Shown in pieces: positions 49,643 to 61,089 of a DNA stretch of 64,000 bases. Position 1 is the stretch's first letter; every line of letters starts with the position of its first letter. Below the pieces are notes generated by a model. That model ran no database searches. It saw only the letters and a list, made by a program, of their open reading frames with translations, and was not told the DNA's origin. The position numbers and the translations under genes are program-made. This stretch comes from Trochalopteron elliotii (lineage: Eukaryota > Chordata > Aves > Passeriformes > Leiothrichidae). The stretch is from NCBI GenBank assembly GCA_024734555.1, contig JANPWX010000252.1, forward strand, positions 359,408 to 423,407, given 5' to 3'.

Positions 49643-49661
49643 GTGAGTACACATCCCATGG

Positions 49662-50131
49662 TGTTGGAATTCTGGAAACTTGGATTTTGGGATTTTAGTA
49701 TATAGTAATATGTGTGAGTCAAGATGGAGGATTTTGGGGATTGTCTAAGTCCTTCTTCTTCACCTTCTTCTTCCTTCTTCTTCATGGGTTTGGGTGGTTT
49801 TCTGTAATTGGGTGGAAAAGATCTGCATGTGGGCCTTGGTGGTCATTATGGGGTCAGAAATATAAATAATAAGGGTGTCACCTCATTATTGGGTAATTGG
49901 TGCTTAAATAACCTTGGAAAAAGTTAGAAGCACACCATTTTACCTCTTTTCTCTAACTTACTAGTTAGAGCTCACAGCTCATGAGTCTAAATAGACAAGA
50001 AATAATAAACACCCAAGTCTAAACTCAAAACCTGCATTTCCCATGTATTAATCCCGACCTTGGCAAGGAAAAAAGGAACCCATAACCATCACAAATGGTG
50101 CTCTGTGTGAGGATCAAACTCACAACCTTCA
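49662..50131 (+). mobile_element. Single-LTR integrant carrying tRNA-primer sequence; 6-bp target duplication
   Basis: The 432-bp LTR (49662-50093, TGTTGG...ATCACA) is followed by AA, then 36 nt (50096-50131) that resemble the reverse complement of a tRNA 3' half, and then at once by CCATGG (50132-50137), which duplicates CCATGG at 49656-49661. The element bounded by the duplication is therefore LTR + AA + tRNA copy, ending in CA. No retroviral genes are present. It is the same family as 17246-17673. It starts 19 bp after the linker exon's splice donor. Confidence 0.85.
50096..50131 (+). other. Extended primer-binding site / reverse-transcribed tRNA segment
   Basis: Starts TGG (complement of CCA-3') and continues through 'gtgtgaggatcaaactcaca' and 'accttca'. 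From memory, an elongator tRNA-Met reverse complement matches 29 of the 33 bases after TGG, all four differences being C/T or G/A transitions. A normal primer-binding site is about 18 nt, stopping at the methylated A58; this one runs to 36 nt. Confidence 0.7.
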
Positions 50132-52953
50132 CCATGGGATCTTCACGTGTGGGAATTCACCTGGGGGAGAAGCAAAGCCTCGCTCAGGGTTCAGAAAAAG
50201 GCATCTAAAACTTATTTTTTCAACGCCAAAATTATTTTCTTGCTGTCTGCAACTTTTTCTATCTCAGTAATATTTTTTGCAGGAATTGGCACTTTCTCTT
50301 TGCTAAATCAGCTTGTGAAAGCGATTCCTCTTCTTGGCAATTTAGCAGTTGCTTTCATTGATGTTACATTTCTTCAGCTCCAGGAGGAGGAAGCACATAA
50401 AAAAGTGCACTGAGCATGGCTGGTGGCAACATTTGCTGCTTGTCCTTTTCCCACACATCCTGGTTTTCCTGCAGCCTCTGGCACCAGGACACAGCAGCAG
50501 CTGTCTATGGAGTTAATTTAGGGAGCTGGGAAGGAAAAGGACCTGCCTTCCCTTTCCTCTCAGCAGAGGATGATTAGTCAGAGTCCTCCACAAATCCCCT
50601 GTGAGGCAGGAGCTGCCTGGAAACCTGAGAGACACTGCTTCAAGAGCTGTAATTGAGAGCAACAAGGCTGGCAAAGGTTTAATCTATTTGGGTTTGGGCA
50701 GATGTGTTGCAGCTAATTAGGGGATTTTTTTCTGTTGATTGGAGCTGAATCATGTTTCAGAGAGTCAGATTTGGTCTTAAAATTACAGTTTTGTTGGGGA
50801 TAGGAATGCTGCTGTCTCTGCCCATCAATGAATGTATTTTTCTTTTTCTGTAGTGTGTCACTATTCAGTTTGGCTATTTCAGTTTTGCTTCTGCTTGTCT
50901 TTATTCTGTCTCTCATGCCCTTCACATCTCTCTGATCTCAAGTCACCCTTCCTTCTGCTCTTTTCTCTCTCCCTCCCCTCTGATTTTCTGTTCCTGGTGG
51001 TCTCCACTCATCCATCCCCACTTCTGGTGCTCCCTCATTCCTTTCTCCCTGGAAAATGTCTTTTTCAGCACGTAAGGCCAGTTCTGCTGCTTCTCCAGCC
51101 TCTCTTGCTCCCCCAGCCCTGCTCACCACATGTCCCCTCCTGCCATCCTGCCCTGCCTTGGGCAGCTGTGGCAATGCCCTGTTCAGCTGCTGTCTTCTCT
51201 CCTCCTGAATAAGATGTTTGGTTTCTTTTTAATCAAAACTAAGATTTTTTTAAAAAACATAAATTTAGCTAATTTTAACTGACCAAAAAACCTCCCATAA
51301 AAGTACATTTCTCCAAGGTGGAAAACAAACTGAAAAATTCTACACACAAAAAAGTTCAGTTTATAAAAACTTGTTTTATATTCCTGATGAATCAAATATT
51401 CAGCCAAGTGTTTTTGCTGGGAAAGAAGCTTGTGAAGGGCTTATGCCTAAGAAATAAGAGCAAGAGCCACCACAGTGGTATCTCACTAGCCCAGGGCAAG
51501 AAGTTCACAGGGCAAAAGCTCGTTTTTGGTGAAGTTTCATATGCAGCTCCTCCTTGTGGTATCATCACTGACCTGGAGGCTCAGCCTCAGCCATATCTTC
51601 ATAATCTGGTCCTTTAAATACCAGGGGGCTTTTTTATTATCATTTGAGAATTGTTCAGAGCATTTTCCCCTCTCACCTAAGACAACTGCATGTGTTTTAT
51701 CCCCTACACACCTGTGTTCACATCACAGGACAAGCCATGGCAAAAAGCAAGCCCAAATCCTTTGATCTCATTGTCAGTGGTGAGGATTCCTTTGGGATCA
51801 AAATTATGCTGGGATAAAGGAGCCCTCCTCCAGTAGTCTGCTTCAAGCAGGTATTTCTCCCCTCCCCTTTACCTGATTACTATTTCTTTTCCTCCTAGTG
51901 CCTGTCCTAGTTGAAGTAATTATTTTCCCAATATGAGTAGAACTTGGATGTAAAGTCCACAGAGTTTCTGCAGAGCTTTATAGTTCCTTCTGTTTCAAAG
52001 AAAGCAGCTAAAAAGGCAGGTTAAAACTGAATATAGGAACGTGACAGAGTTGGAACCTGGTGTCTGATACCCTGTGGAGGTGCAGCTGGGTGTGTGCAGG
52101 GAGGAAAGCAGGTTGCTACACCAGAAAGTAAAAACTGGTAACTTGATTCAGAATTTTTAAACTAAATCCTTAGCCAGATGATAAAGTTCTTGAAGTTTTT
52201 GGTGAAGACTATGCTGTATTTATATAAAAACATGAGGTTTTGCTGTGCCAGGAGTGATGATTTGTTAGGAGCTGGGGGCAGAGCGAAGGCAATTTACTGG
52301 CAATGGTCACAGCATTAGATGATTGCAGTCATCACTAAATGATGTGCCAGGGGCACAAACCATGCCTTGAGAAGCATTTCCTGATTTCTCTGATCTCTGA
52401 TCACTTCAGTGTCTGTAGTAACAATGCCAAACCCAGAGGTACTGGGAAACATCAAGAAATCAGGAAATAAACTAAAATGTTGGAGTCTGCCTGAATGTCA
52501 TTCAGCAGATGTGAACTGAGGGGAAAGTGGATTCACCTCATCCCACCACAGCTGTCCCAACTGCAGAGGTCTAAGCTCAGCCTTCCTCTGAGGCTGCAGG
52601 GAGGATTTGGTGCTGCAATGGTTTCCCTCTGGTGGAGCTGGAGGGACAACCAGCTGAGCCTGGGAGAGCAATTCCAGTGCCTGAAGGGAGCAACGTTCCA
52701 GACATCCCTGAGCATCCAAGGCAGAGCTGGCAAATATGAGACCTCCAGGAGGTCAGTGCCTTTCTTGAGAATTCTCTGGGGCTCAGACAGGGCAGACTAA
52801 GATACTGGATGATTTATTTTTAGACTTTTGGAGTTTGGGCTGCATTTCAGAGGGCTGACCTCCTGCTGCTGTGAGTTGATACCTGTGGATATTTTTTTAT
52901 GGATACCTGTCCATAAAACATGTATAGAAATTGTCCTTTATCTTACCTTGCAG
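50132..52953 (+). other. UMODL1 intron region after linker
   Basis: Noncoding up to the SEA exon at 52954, except for a weak FN3-like stretch near 52.6 kb. The mammalian gene has a second FN3 module at this position; no clear intact equivalent is found. Confidence 0.6.
52597..52752 (+). pseudogene. Possible degenerate second FN3 domain of UMODL1
   Basis: In one frame it reads 'MVSLWWSWRDNQLSLGEQFQ' then 'GATFQTSLSIQGRAGKYETS'. This resembles the FN3 B-C strands (Trp) and the 'T-x-x-T-S-L-x-I-x-G-L-x-P-G' turn at about the right spacing, and it is located between linker and SEA as in mammals. The 'LxPG' turn is eroded, the C-terminal strands are not recognisable, and a TAA follows at 52798. 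Splice sites are unclear (possible donor GTCAGT at 52753). It could be coincidence. Confidence 0.28.
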
Positions 52954-53066
52954 CCTTCCAGAAACTTAGTGGTACATTTCAGATAACAAACATGGGATAC
53001 TCTCCAGGCTTCAGCAATGCAAGCAGTGAGGAGTATCAAACCTTTGCACAGCTTTTTGTTGATGAA
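52954..53066 (+). CDS. UMODL1: UMODL1 SEA domain 2, first half
   Basis: A 113-nt exon, phase 1 to 0 (acceptor TTGCAG, donor GTAAGT). It encodes 'FQKLSGTFQITNMGYSPGF' and 'SNASSEEYQTFAQLFVDE', matching the mammalian 'NASSQEYRDF' SEA signature. Same length and phases as the SEA exon at 41086. Intact. Confidence 0.93.
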
Positions 53067-53861
53067 GTAAGTGGTAAAGAAGGATGTGACCTGTTACCTG
53101 TCTCAATAAAACCCTGGGTATGGTCTTTTTTCCCCCACAGCCTGTATAGCTCATGTGTGTCCCTTGACACACCTGTAAGGTTTGGCTTCCCCTGACTGCC
53201 TGAGGCTGCAGGAGAAGTGTGCAGCTCTGTTTTAGAGGAAGATCAGGATTTGGGGATTCTCTGGTACCTCCATGTCTTCTCCTTTTCATACCTGGTTATA
53301 CTGAATTATTGATCTCCTCCAGGGGTGTGGTGGAAAGTTAATGGAATTAGCAAAGTTCTCTGATACCCTTGCCCTGAACAGCACTATCCTAATTAGCTGT
53401 ATGATTGTTATTATCTTTTGTAGCAGTACCTCAAGGCTGACAGTTCTTATAATCCTCCTGGATTTTGTAGCCCCATATCTGGAAAGGGAGTGGTTTCTTG
53501 AAAAGTCACCTCTGCCCTCACTTCCAATTAGAGTGCAGGATATCAAAGCACAACATGATATCTGCTGTGCCTTTCACCCTCTTAGGATTCTTGGGCGTTG
53601 CCTTTGACAGTATCTAATATTTTTCAGAACTTTGTTCCTTCTGGTGCTCCCTCAAACACACGCATGCCTGGAAAACCACTGGTTGTGCTGGGCTGCTTTG
53701 TTGCCTCCCCTTCACTGTGTGTGTTTTCAGAGTCCTTGATAAGTGTGGTGATAAATCCATCACTGGCCATTTGATGGATTCTCAAACCCTGCAGAGGCCT
53801 CCCGAGACTTACTGGGGACAGAGTCACAAAGTGCCACTGGAACTCAGCTGTCACAGGGCAT

Positions 53862-53945
53862 AGAATCAGGATCAGAATCAGGATCAGGATCAGGATCAGA
53901 ATCAGAATCAGAACCAGAATCAGAACCAGAACCAGAACCAGAACC
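53862..53945. repeat. AGAATC/AGGATC hexanucleotide array at CR1 tail
   Basis: About 14 units of a hexamer family (gaatca, ggatca, gaacca) directly abutting an antisense CR1. It appears to be an expansion of the CR1 3' tail. Confidence 0.9.
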
Positions 53946-54118
53946 ATTAGGTTGGAAGAGATCTCCAGCATCATCAAGTCCAACCCAATCCTAACCTCAA
54001 CTAAACCATGGCACCAAGTGCCACATCCAGTCTTTTCTTAAACACATCCAGGGATGGTGAATCCACCACCTCCCCAGGCAGACCATTCCAATACTTAATT
54101 ACCCTTTCTGTAAAAAGG
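53946..54118 (-). repeat. CR1 LINE 3' fragment, antisense
   Basis: 'aggttggaagagatctccag', 'caagtccaacccaatcctaa', 'ttaaacacatccagggatgg', 'ccattccaatacttaattac'. Its tail is the hexanucleotide array just to the left. Confidence 0.92.
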
Positions 54119-56159
54119 GTAATAAAGTTCTGTAAATAGGAAACAGGGCAGGCCAGCCTGGGGTCACAGACAACTGCAGGGAGGGAAGAGGGTGATCTAT
54201 TTCTCCTTCTTGGACATCAAATCAGTTTCCCACTGGTGACTGGACTGGTTTGCACCTTTCTGGGTGTGTTAGCAGAGCACAGCTTTCCTGGAGCTGTAAT
54301 GGCCCCAAGCTGTCACATCAGAAAAACTGTGACAAAAGGAGAGTGATGTGATTAGCAAAGCGAAAAGGGAGCAATTCTCCACTGACCTCTCTCTCATTCA
54401 GCACCACGCTCTGCCCGAGGCTATTTCAGAGCAGCACAGTATTGAAATGGACTGAAATTAATGTATTTTCTTCATTCAGTCAGATACCTTAGTCCAGAAA
54501 ACCATGGGTACCGATATATTTAGGAAAAATTGTAAAATAGTTGCAAAAAGGAACAAAACGAAGTTTTGTGTAAGTTTTACCTGGGCCTCAAATTTTCAGG
54601 CAGAAATTGACCACTTGTGATTATAAGGAACCAGCACTCCTTTTCCCAGCACTCTGGTTTTGTGGATCAGCTGGAGAAATGTGTTATTGTTGATTCCTTC
54701 TACCTCTGAGCCACTGTAAATGGGCTATAATTGCATGGCTGCTGTAAATAATATCCCAAATATTGTATTTCTAGATGCCAAAGAAAATTTAAGAGACCAG
54801 AAAGATCTGTATATTTTCTTTTCCGGTTATGAGGACCAGAAATGGATCTTTTAAAGTAAATGAGGAAAGTTTTATGAGCTTTAAAAGCACTCTCAGGTTC
54901 CAGTTAAATACAGTTTGCCAGAGATTTTTTTTAAAACCTCTTTGGAGTCACAATCTACAATTCAGAGGATTTATAAATCCTAATGTGTATAATGGTCTTT
55001 AGCCCCAGCACTTAAGTGCCATGTGGTTAAATTGGCAGCACAACAAATGGAAATATCATCCTTTAAATAATGAGAAGGAGGTAAAAACTTGATGTGACCA
55101 CCTGCACTGTCATTGTCCAGGCCAGTTCCACCACCCTTCTTGTAATGCAGCTTAAAAACAACATGGTTAAAGGTAAAAAAAGTATTTAAGTCTTGGGGTT
55201 TGTTCAGCTTGTGTTTTACAACACCCCAGGAAGGATGTCATGGCTTGTCCTCAAAAAAATCAGTTGGGAAAGCAAAACGTTTGAGTTGAAAATACATTCA
55301 CTGAGGTGCAATAAATTCCCAAGTGGAAAGTTTTGAATTTGGGTGTCTTAGACTTAGCTGAGTGACAAAAGGTGTGAAAATAATAAATGATAATGCCTTA
55401 TGACTCCCCCATTTGGAAGGCACATAGCCTGTGTTTGTGTAGCTGAATGCACCTGAAAGGATTGTAGTCAAAGATGTATGAATGTGGAATGAGTGTAGGA
55501 GCAGATATTAGGGATTTTCACTATTCCAGTGTAATTTCACCCTTTTGTTAGTTGGAGCTTATCCACCTCCACATCCTGGAAGCTGCTGGTGATGGTGGCT
55601 GGGCAGTCGTGTGCTCTTTTCCCTGAAGCTGCAGCCAAACCCCAGACAGTGGGGAGGGTTTTTTTTTTGGTTTTTTTTTTTTTCTCTCTGAGTGAAAAAA
55701 CAGTCTTCAAAAAATATTCTGTTCAAATTACTCTACCTTTTACTTACTTATTCCCAGTTTCCAGACTGTCAGTGCATTCCCTGCTTAGGTGTCCTTTGTG
55801 TTGTATAGAAATTGCAGATACAATGACAGACCCGAAGATAATTTCTCTTGTAGAACTCCCCACACTCAAGGGTATTATATATTAAATATTTCTTTCAAAA
55901 AAGTTCCCTGTCCCCCATCCCCTTTTTTTTTCCTAGCCCTGCTTCATCAAGCGTTATTGTGAGTACCCAGGGTGTGGTACCTGTTGGGAAATCCTTGGAA
56001 ATTCTTGGATAAAGGGTTTTGTAGTGTCACCTAGTGGCTAAATACAAATACTGTGAATGTGCCCTGACACTATTCAAGCTCTGGGTCCTGCTTTGGGAGA
56101 AAAAACAGGAATAAAAAAGACAGAAACAAGCAAACCAAACAAACAAACACTGTAGCCGG

Positions 56160-56457
56160 GTGTGGGTCAGGCTCTGGTCACAGGGAAAAAGGGACAGGAC
56201 AAGAGGAAATGGCCTCAAGCTGCTGCAGGGGAGGTTCAGGTTGGACATCAGGAGGAATTTCTGCATGGAAAGGATGGTCAGGACTTGGAAGGAGCTGCCC
56301 AGGGAGCTTTGGAGTGCCCATCCCTGGAGGTGTCCAAGGAAGGGCTGGAGGTGGCACTCAGTGCTCTGGGCTGGGGACAAGGTGGGGATCAGGCACAGGT
56401 TGGACTTGATGGTCCTGGAGGTCTTTTCCAACCTCAATGATTCTGTGATTCTGTGAA
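56160..56457 (+). repeat. CR1 LINE 3' fragment
   Basis: Sense CR1: 'gggacaggacaagaggaaat', 'ttcaggttggacatcaggag', 'ccctggaggtgtccaaggaa', 'tggacttgatggtcctggag', ending 'gattctgtgattctgtg'. Little diverged, so one of the younger copies in the window. Confidence 0.94.
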
Positions 56458-57779
56458 AAAGAAGAACTGATAAAATTTTCAGGATAGACAGCGAAAGAGG
56501 ATGAAATCAGGGTGGGCTAAGAGGATGTCACAGGTGCCTGTATTTAATGTTGAGAAGTTCAGAGAAAAATTATGAAAGTTGAAAACTTAGATCAAACCTT
56601 CAACTTTTCAGTATCTGCTTGTGAAACAGCAGAAAGACAGAGTAGAAGGAGCCCAAGAGACTCTGTCTTGGTGAAGTGAGAGATTTGGGGTCTGACAAGG
56701 ACAGTTTATGTTCTGCCCAGGTTTTTAGAGGGGAGCCAGCTGTCTCCATCCTCCCAGCTCTACCTGAGTGCTCCATGGGGCACTCCAAGGTTTGCTGTGT
56801 GGGACTTGCAGGGACGTGGCAGCAATTTCCAGGGGCACACAGGGGCTTTGTGTCATTTTGCCTTGGCACCCAGCACAAGGAACACATCAGCTCTGGTGAC
56901 TCAGGAAAGGGCTGCAGGAGCTGCAAATCCTGGGACTGTCTGCAGGGCTGGAGTGGGGAAGTCAGGGCTGGGCAATGCACAGCATGGAGGGCACGAAGCT
57001 GTGTAAAAGCTGTGAGAATCCAGCCCTAAATGCACCAGCTCTGTGTGTGGGTACAAGGCAAACGAGGCTGCTTCTCCTGGTGGCTCCCAGCCTCTTCCCT
57101 GGGTTCTTCCTGGTGGGAATCACTGCTGGCATCCCAGAGCATTACACACTGAAATAAACTGTGCCTTAAGCTCATGGCTGAAATCCAGCCCTGCTGCTCC
57201 AGATGTTCCCTGCAGAAATCAGGGAGAGGAAGAAGAAGTTGGAGGTGGCCACAGTGTAGCCCCCACCTGGCCCCCTAATACCCTGGCCTGGGCATTTAGG
57301 AAGAGGTGGGTTTTGCATGGCTCTGGTGAGAAATCAGCTGTAAAGCAAAGCTTGAAGGTCACCTGCTCTAAGTTGTAATGTTCCTGGGCTGAGAGAGCCC
57401 TCTGAGGCAGTGTGGAGTGTCAGGAGCATCTTCCACCAGCAATTCCTTGGATTCCCCCTCTCCCCAGAGGAATTCTGACAGGCAGAACATGGGAGCTTCC
57501 CTACACTCTCCTCCCTCCCTTTCTGTTACCAGAGGCAAGATCTTGTGCCAAATGACAGATGAGACATCTTAATAGTTTGGCTTGTTTAATATTCATGGTT
57601 AAATAATGCAGCACATCCTTCAGCTGCTCTGGAATAAAAATGTTACAAAGCAAAAGGTCAATTTTCTGCTGCTTCCCTCCAGAGCAGGAAGCACAACACT
57701 CATTTCTGAGCAGTGTACACAGCCTGAAATGTAATTACTCTGTCTGCCCATCCCCACATGCATTTTGTTTATATTCCAG

Positions 57780-57993
57780 GTGCATAAATCTCTGCCCCCT
57801 GAGGTGCTCCAGCAGATGGATGCTGGTCTGATTAAAGTGCTGGTAACTGATGTCACTAATGGGAGCACAGTGGTAAGTTTCAGTCTGCTGCTTGCAGAAG
57901 AAGTGGATGGCCACCATGTCATCACCACTTTTTGTGAGGCTTTGGAACACAGCTCCTACCTCACCATCAACAGGAGCAGCCTCTCCATACACG
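57780..57993 (+). CDS. UMODL1: UMODL1 SEA domain 2, second half
   Basis: A 214-nt exon, phase 0 to 1 (acceptor TTCCAG, donor GTGAGG). It encodes 'VHKSLPPEVLQQMDAGLIKV', 'LVTDVTNGSTVVSFSLLLAE', '...TINRSSLSIH'. 'SLPxxxxQxMDAGxxxxxVxxVTNGSxVVxF' matches the mammalian protein as recalled. Intact frame and good splice sites. Confidence 0.93.
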
Positions 57994-60718
57994 GTGAGGA
58001 GCAGCCTAGGCCCCAGGAATTCTTCAGGACCAGACAGATGATAAAAGCTGCTATTAATCTGTGTCTTCTGAGGTGAAAATATCTGTAAAACACATGGGTG
58101 AAAAGCCTTTCTCTCTCCTTATATTGCTCCTGCTTGTCCATCCAGTAACTTTTTCAGAGAGCACCCACAGATGACATAGGAAGGGAGGCACCACTGATCC
58201 AAAAGGACAAAACCAACTGGTCCTTTTGACAATATCTAGAATCAGTTTTACAGAGAAAAAGATGAGGAGATGTTAGAGGTCTTGGATTGAGGGGTTTATA
58301 ACCCACCAGTGGAAATGAGTCCCTGAACACAGCCATAACTAGCGCTGTTTAAAGTCATTTAAAAACACATTACCCTCTGCTTTGCACTGATTATTTTTCC
58401 ATGAAATAGAAATCCCAAGAAATAAATGAACATGTGAGTTCTTCTTCCCTGGGAGTAGTTGTTTTCCTCACACACCTGTGGGTCTGGAGCCCAGGTGAAA
58501 GCTCACACTTTGCCAAGCCCAGCATGATGGCTGATTGTACAACTTCTTTTATATGTAATTGATTTAAGTAACAAAACCCTGAGTAACAAATCTCCTGACT
58601 AAGAGCAGCTGAATTCTGTTTCACAAGTCACTTCTGAAAAAAATGCCAAATACTGTATCCCTGACAGCATCCATTTGTCCAAAGAACTTTGTTATAAGCT
58701 GTCAATTAGAATCTCATGCACATTACTTCAGAAACATATTTATGCTCTGCTCTATAAGGTTATTTGGGGGTTTTTTGCCTGTTACACTCACAGCTGTAAA
58801 TCTGGATAGTTACATATGCTGGTAATTAGTATTAGGATCACAACTATCTTGTGGCAGTGCTTTGCAGAGTGCCTGCCCCCTCAAACCTGGGCTAAAACAA
58901 AGGGTTTGTTTCAGGACAGGTCCCCACAGACCAGATAGCTGGTGCTGCTTTCTGAGTCCCACCTATGGTCTGGTTTGCTCTGGTTTTTAGACTTTGGAAA
59001 GAGAAGTAAAAGCATGGGTTTTTTCTCTCAAAAATGGGAATTTTGGCCAGGTAAAAATTAAGACAGAAATTAGATTGCAACGTGGACCCGTCACACAAGC
59101 CTTCTGCTTCACTCATGCTGGGCATTTACTCAGCATCTCCTCAGAATTGTGAAATGGGGGAAAAACTGAGGAGGCCCCTGGGGTTAGAAGCACCCCTTGG
59201 GCAGCTGATCACTTTAGGAGTGGGGAATATGTACTATATTAATATTTAATGCTGTAAAGTTCTTTTAACAGTTCTGTTTCTCTTATTTGCCACAAAAATT
59301 AGACAGGATTGTCAAGATTCTTAGTGATTTTCATTAGCAGCAGCAGAGGAGATAGAAGAGCTAATAGAGAAAGTAACAGAAAGTATTTGACCTCTGTATG
59401 GCAGCAGGGAGGAAATGCTGGTATTACAAACTACATTTTTGTATGAGCGGATTCATCTGGCTTCTCTCTTTGCTCAGGTTGTTTGTTAGCTGATGTATGA
59501 TGGGTCTTTAATTTCCTAAATTCTCTTAGGCTTCCTCAGTAATTTATGTTTGGTTTTGTAACCACAATAATAAGGAATATTTTTTACTGAAGTCACAATG
59601 ATTTGTCAATTGACACCAACCTTTGTTCAGTTTTAGATATCAATGTGATAATAAGCTATTGGGAAATCCAGCTCTGGAAGAGCTCCAACTTTTATTTTCC
59701 TTCCTCTATTGTGCAAATCAGTGACTTTTTCATTTGGGGCATTTCTGGAAGCTGGGCAGTCCCACAGGGAGTTATATATGTGTACAGATTTTATGTATTA
59801 CTTGGGAAACTAGGGGGTATTTTTATGTTTAAGCCATTAAAGTTATTTAAGAGCAGTTTTGTGAGATGAGACACACTTTTTGTGCTTCCCTGCAAACAGA
59901 TTTATTGTCTTGATTCTCTCTCAGTCAGTGGTGGGTGAACACTCAGGGTGTAACCTCAGACCTGTGCTGGATGTTGGGTGTTTGACACACACATTGATCA
60001 GAACCTGTGTTCTGCTTTTCCCCCTACTTTGTTCTTCCTGGAACCATTTCAGATTGCCACTGACACATTGATTCATCTCTCTCAGGACACACTGAGGGCA
60101 ATATGGGGCTGCCACATGAGGTTTGTCCCATGCATCCCCCAAAAATGAGTTTTCCAAGGCACTCAAGGTCCCATCTTTGGGCTAATAACTGGTCAAAAAT
60201 GAGGTCTGGTTTTTTATCAGATTCCTGGTTGTGCCCCCAGCCAGGACTGGGCAGTCTCCTACAGCTCCAGGCAAAAACACACAAGCACTTGTTGAGCAAC
60301 TTCCAGCAGGAGATACTGTGCCAGCACTGATCTTCCAAAAGCTGTTTGTACATGTGTTACACACCAATTATTGCAGCTGCCAGGAAATAAAGCACTTCAG
60401 CTTTACTGATGGGCACTTTATGTATCTCATGGGCTCCTTTCTAAAAAAAGCCCCAGCTTTGGCAGTAAGTAGAGCAGGTTTAAAAGAACAAAAGAAGCTG
60501 ATTTCCTGCCAGTAACTATGAGTTTCCTTCTAAGAGTTTGTTTTTGCCTGATGAGACCAATCTGAACATGTAAATTACAACAGTACCTTTATTTTTGGCA
60601 CTCTTCAGCACTTCCCTTCAGCCAGAAGGCAAAAGTGATGGATAAGAAACCTGTGCACAGCACAATTTCACAATTGTGAAATTTCACAATTTCAATTTGA
60701 CATCTTTGCAAACTCCAG
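57994..60718 (+). other. UMODL1 intron region where EGF domain 3 is expected
   Basis: The mammalian gene has a third EGF (starting D-Y-D-E-C) between SEA 2 and the ZP domain. I find no exon with an EGF cysteine pattern in this 2.7-kb stretch. There is no assembly gap here. Confidence 0.6.
60664..60683. repeat. Perfect 20-bp palindrome
   Basis: 'aatttcacaa' followed immediately by its reverse complement, with a further 'tttcacaattt' copy just downstream. It lies 35-55 bp upstream of the first candidate acceptor of the ZP exon. Confidence 0.85.
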
Positions 60719-61089
60719 CTCATGTTTCCTCCCCTGCTTCACTGAACTTCTCTCCTGCTAAGCACAGAGCTCTGGAGGACACCACATTCTCCAGGACAGT
60801 GCTGACTCCTCTCACCACAGATCCCAAGGCAACTCCTGATGTTTCTCCTCGAGCATCTCCAGCCCCCCTTGTCCAACCCGCCCAAGAGGTTTCCATTAAA
60901 GACTCAGTGAGTGTGTTTTGTGAAAATGAGAGGATCATCCTGGCCATCCAGAAGAGATTCTTGCAGCAGGAGTCCATCCCAGAGAGTTCCCTGTTCCTGG
61001 GGGAGCCTGGCTGCAGTGTGAGCACCAGCAATGGCACCCACGTTGTGCTGCAGGCGGGCTGGAGCGACTGTGGCACCCAAGTTGAGACC
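60719..61089 (+). CDS. UMODL1: UMODL1 linker and ZP-N domain exon; 5' splice site mutated
   Basis: Two phase-1 acceptors fit: 60719 (CTCCAG) or 60821 (CACCACAG, better pyrimidine tract). The frame encodes a Pro/Ser/Thr linker ('RASPAPLVQPAQEV') and then the ZP-N start: 'SVSVFCENERIILAIQKRFL', 'QQESIPESSLFLGEPGCSV', 'SNGTHVVLQAGWSDCGTQVE'. This is nearly identical to mammalian UMODL1 as recalled and has the ZP Cys pattern. ZP domains drive polymerisation of extracellular matrices (uromodulin, egg coat). By alignment the exon should end after '...QVET' at 61089, where a GTAAGT donor would restore phase 0, but the sequence is ATAAGT (61090-61095). The weak GTTGAG at 61081 is the only nearby phase-0 alternative. 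Confidence 0.88.

Larger units (their letters stand above)
53067..57779 (+). other. UMODL1 intron inside SEA domain 2
   Basis: About 4.7 kb, GTAAGT to TTCCAG, holding two CR1 copies (53862-54118 minus; 56160-56457 plus), a hexanucleotide array (53862-53945) and a T-rich tract near 55661-55683. No exon recognised. Confidence 0.7.

Noticed and set aside
50096..50131. A tRNA gene or tRNA-derived SINE
   Set aside because: Only the 3' half in reverse complement is present, beginning exactly with TGG two bases after an LTR end and ending at a target duplication; an extended primer-binding site explains it better.
53624..53983. 119-codon minus-strand frame with an Ile/Leu repeat
   Set aside because: Translation of the hexanucleotide array and CR1 tail; low complexity.
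59637..59800. Possible third EGF exon (phase-1 acceptor TTTTAG followed by D-I-N...)
   Set aside because: After D-I-N the frame lacks all six EGF cysteines; accepting it needs too many substitutions. Kept only as a hint.
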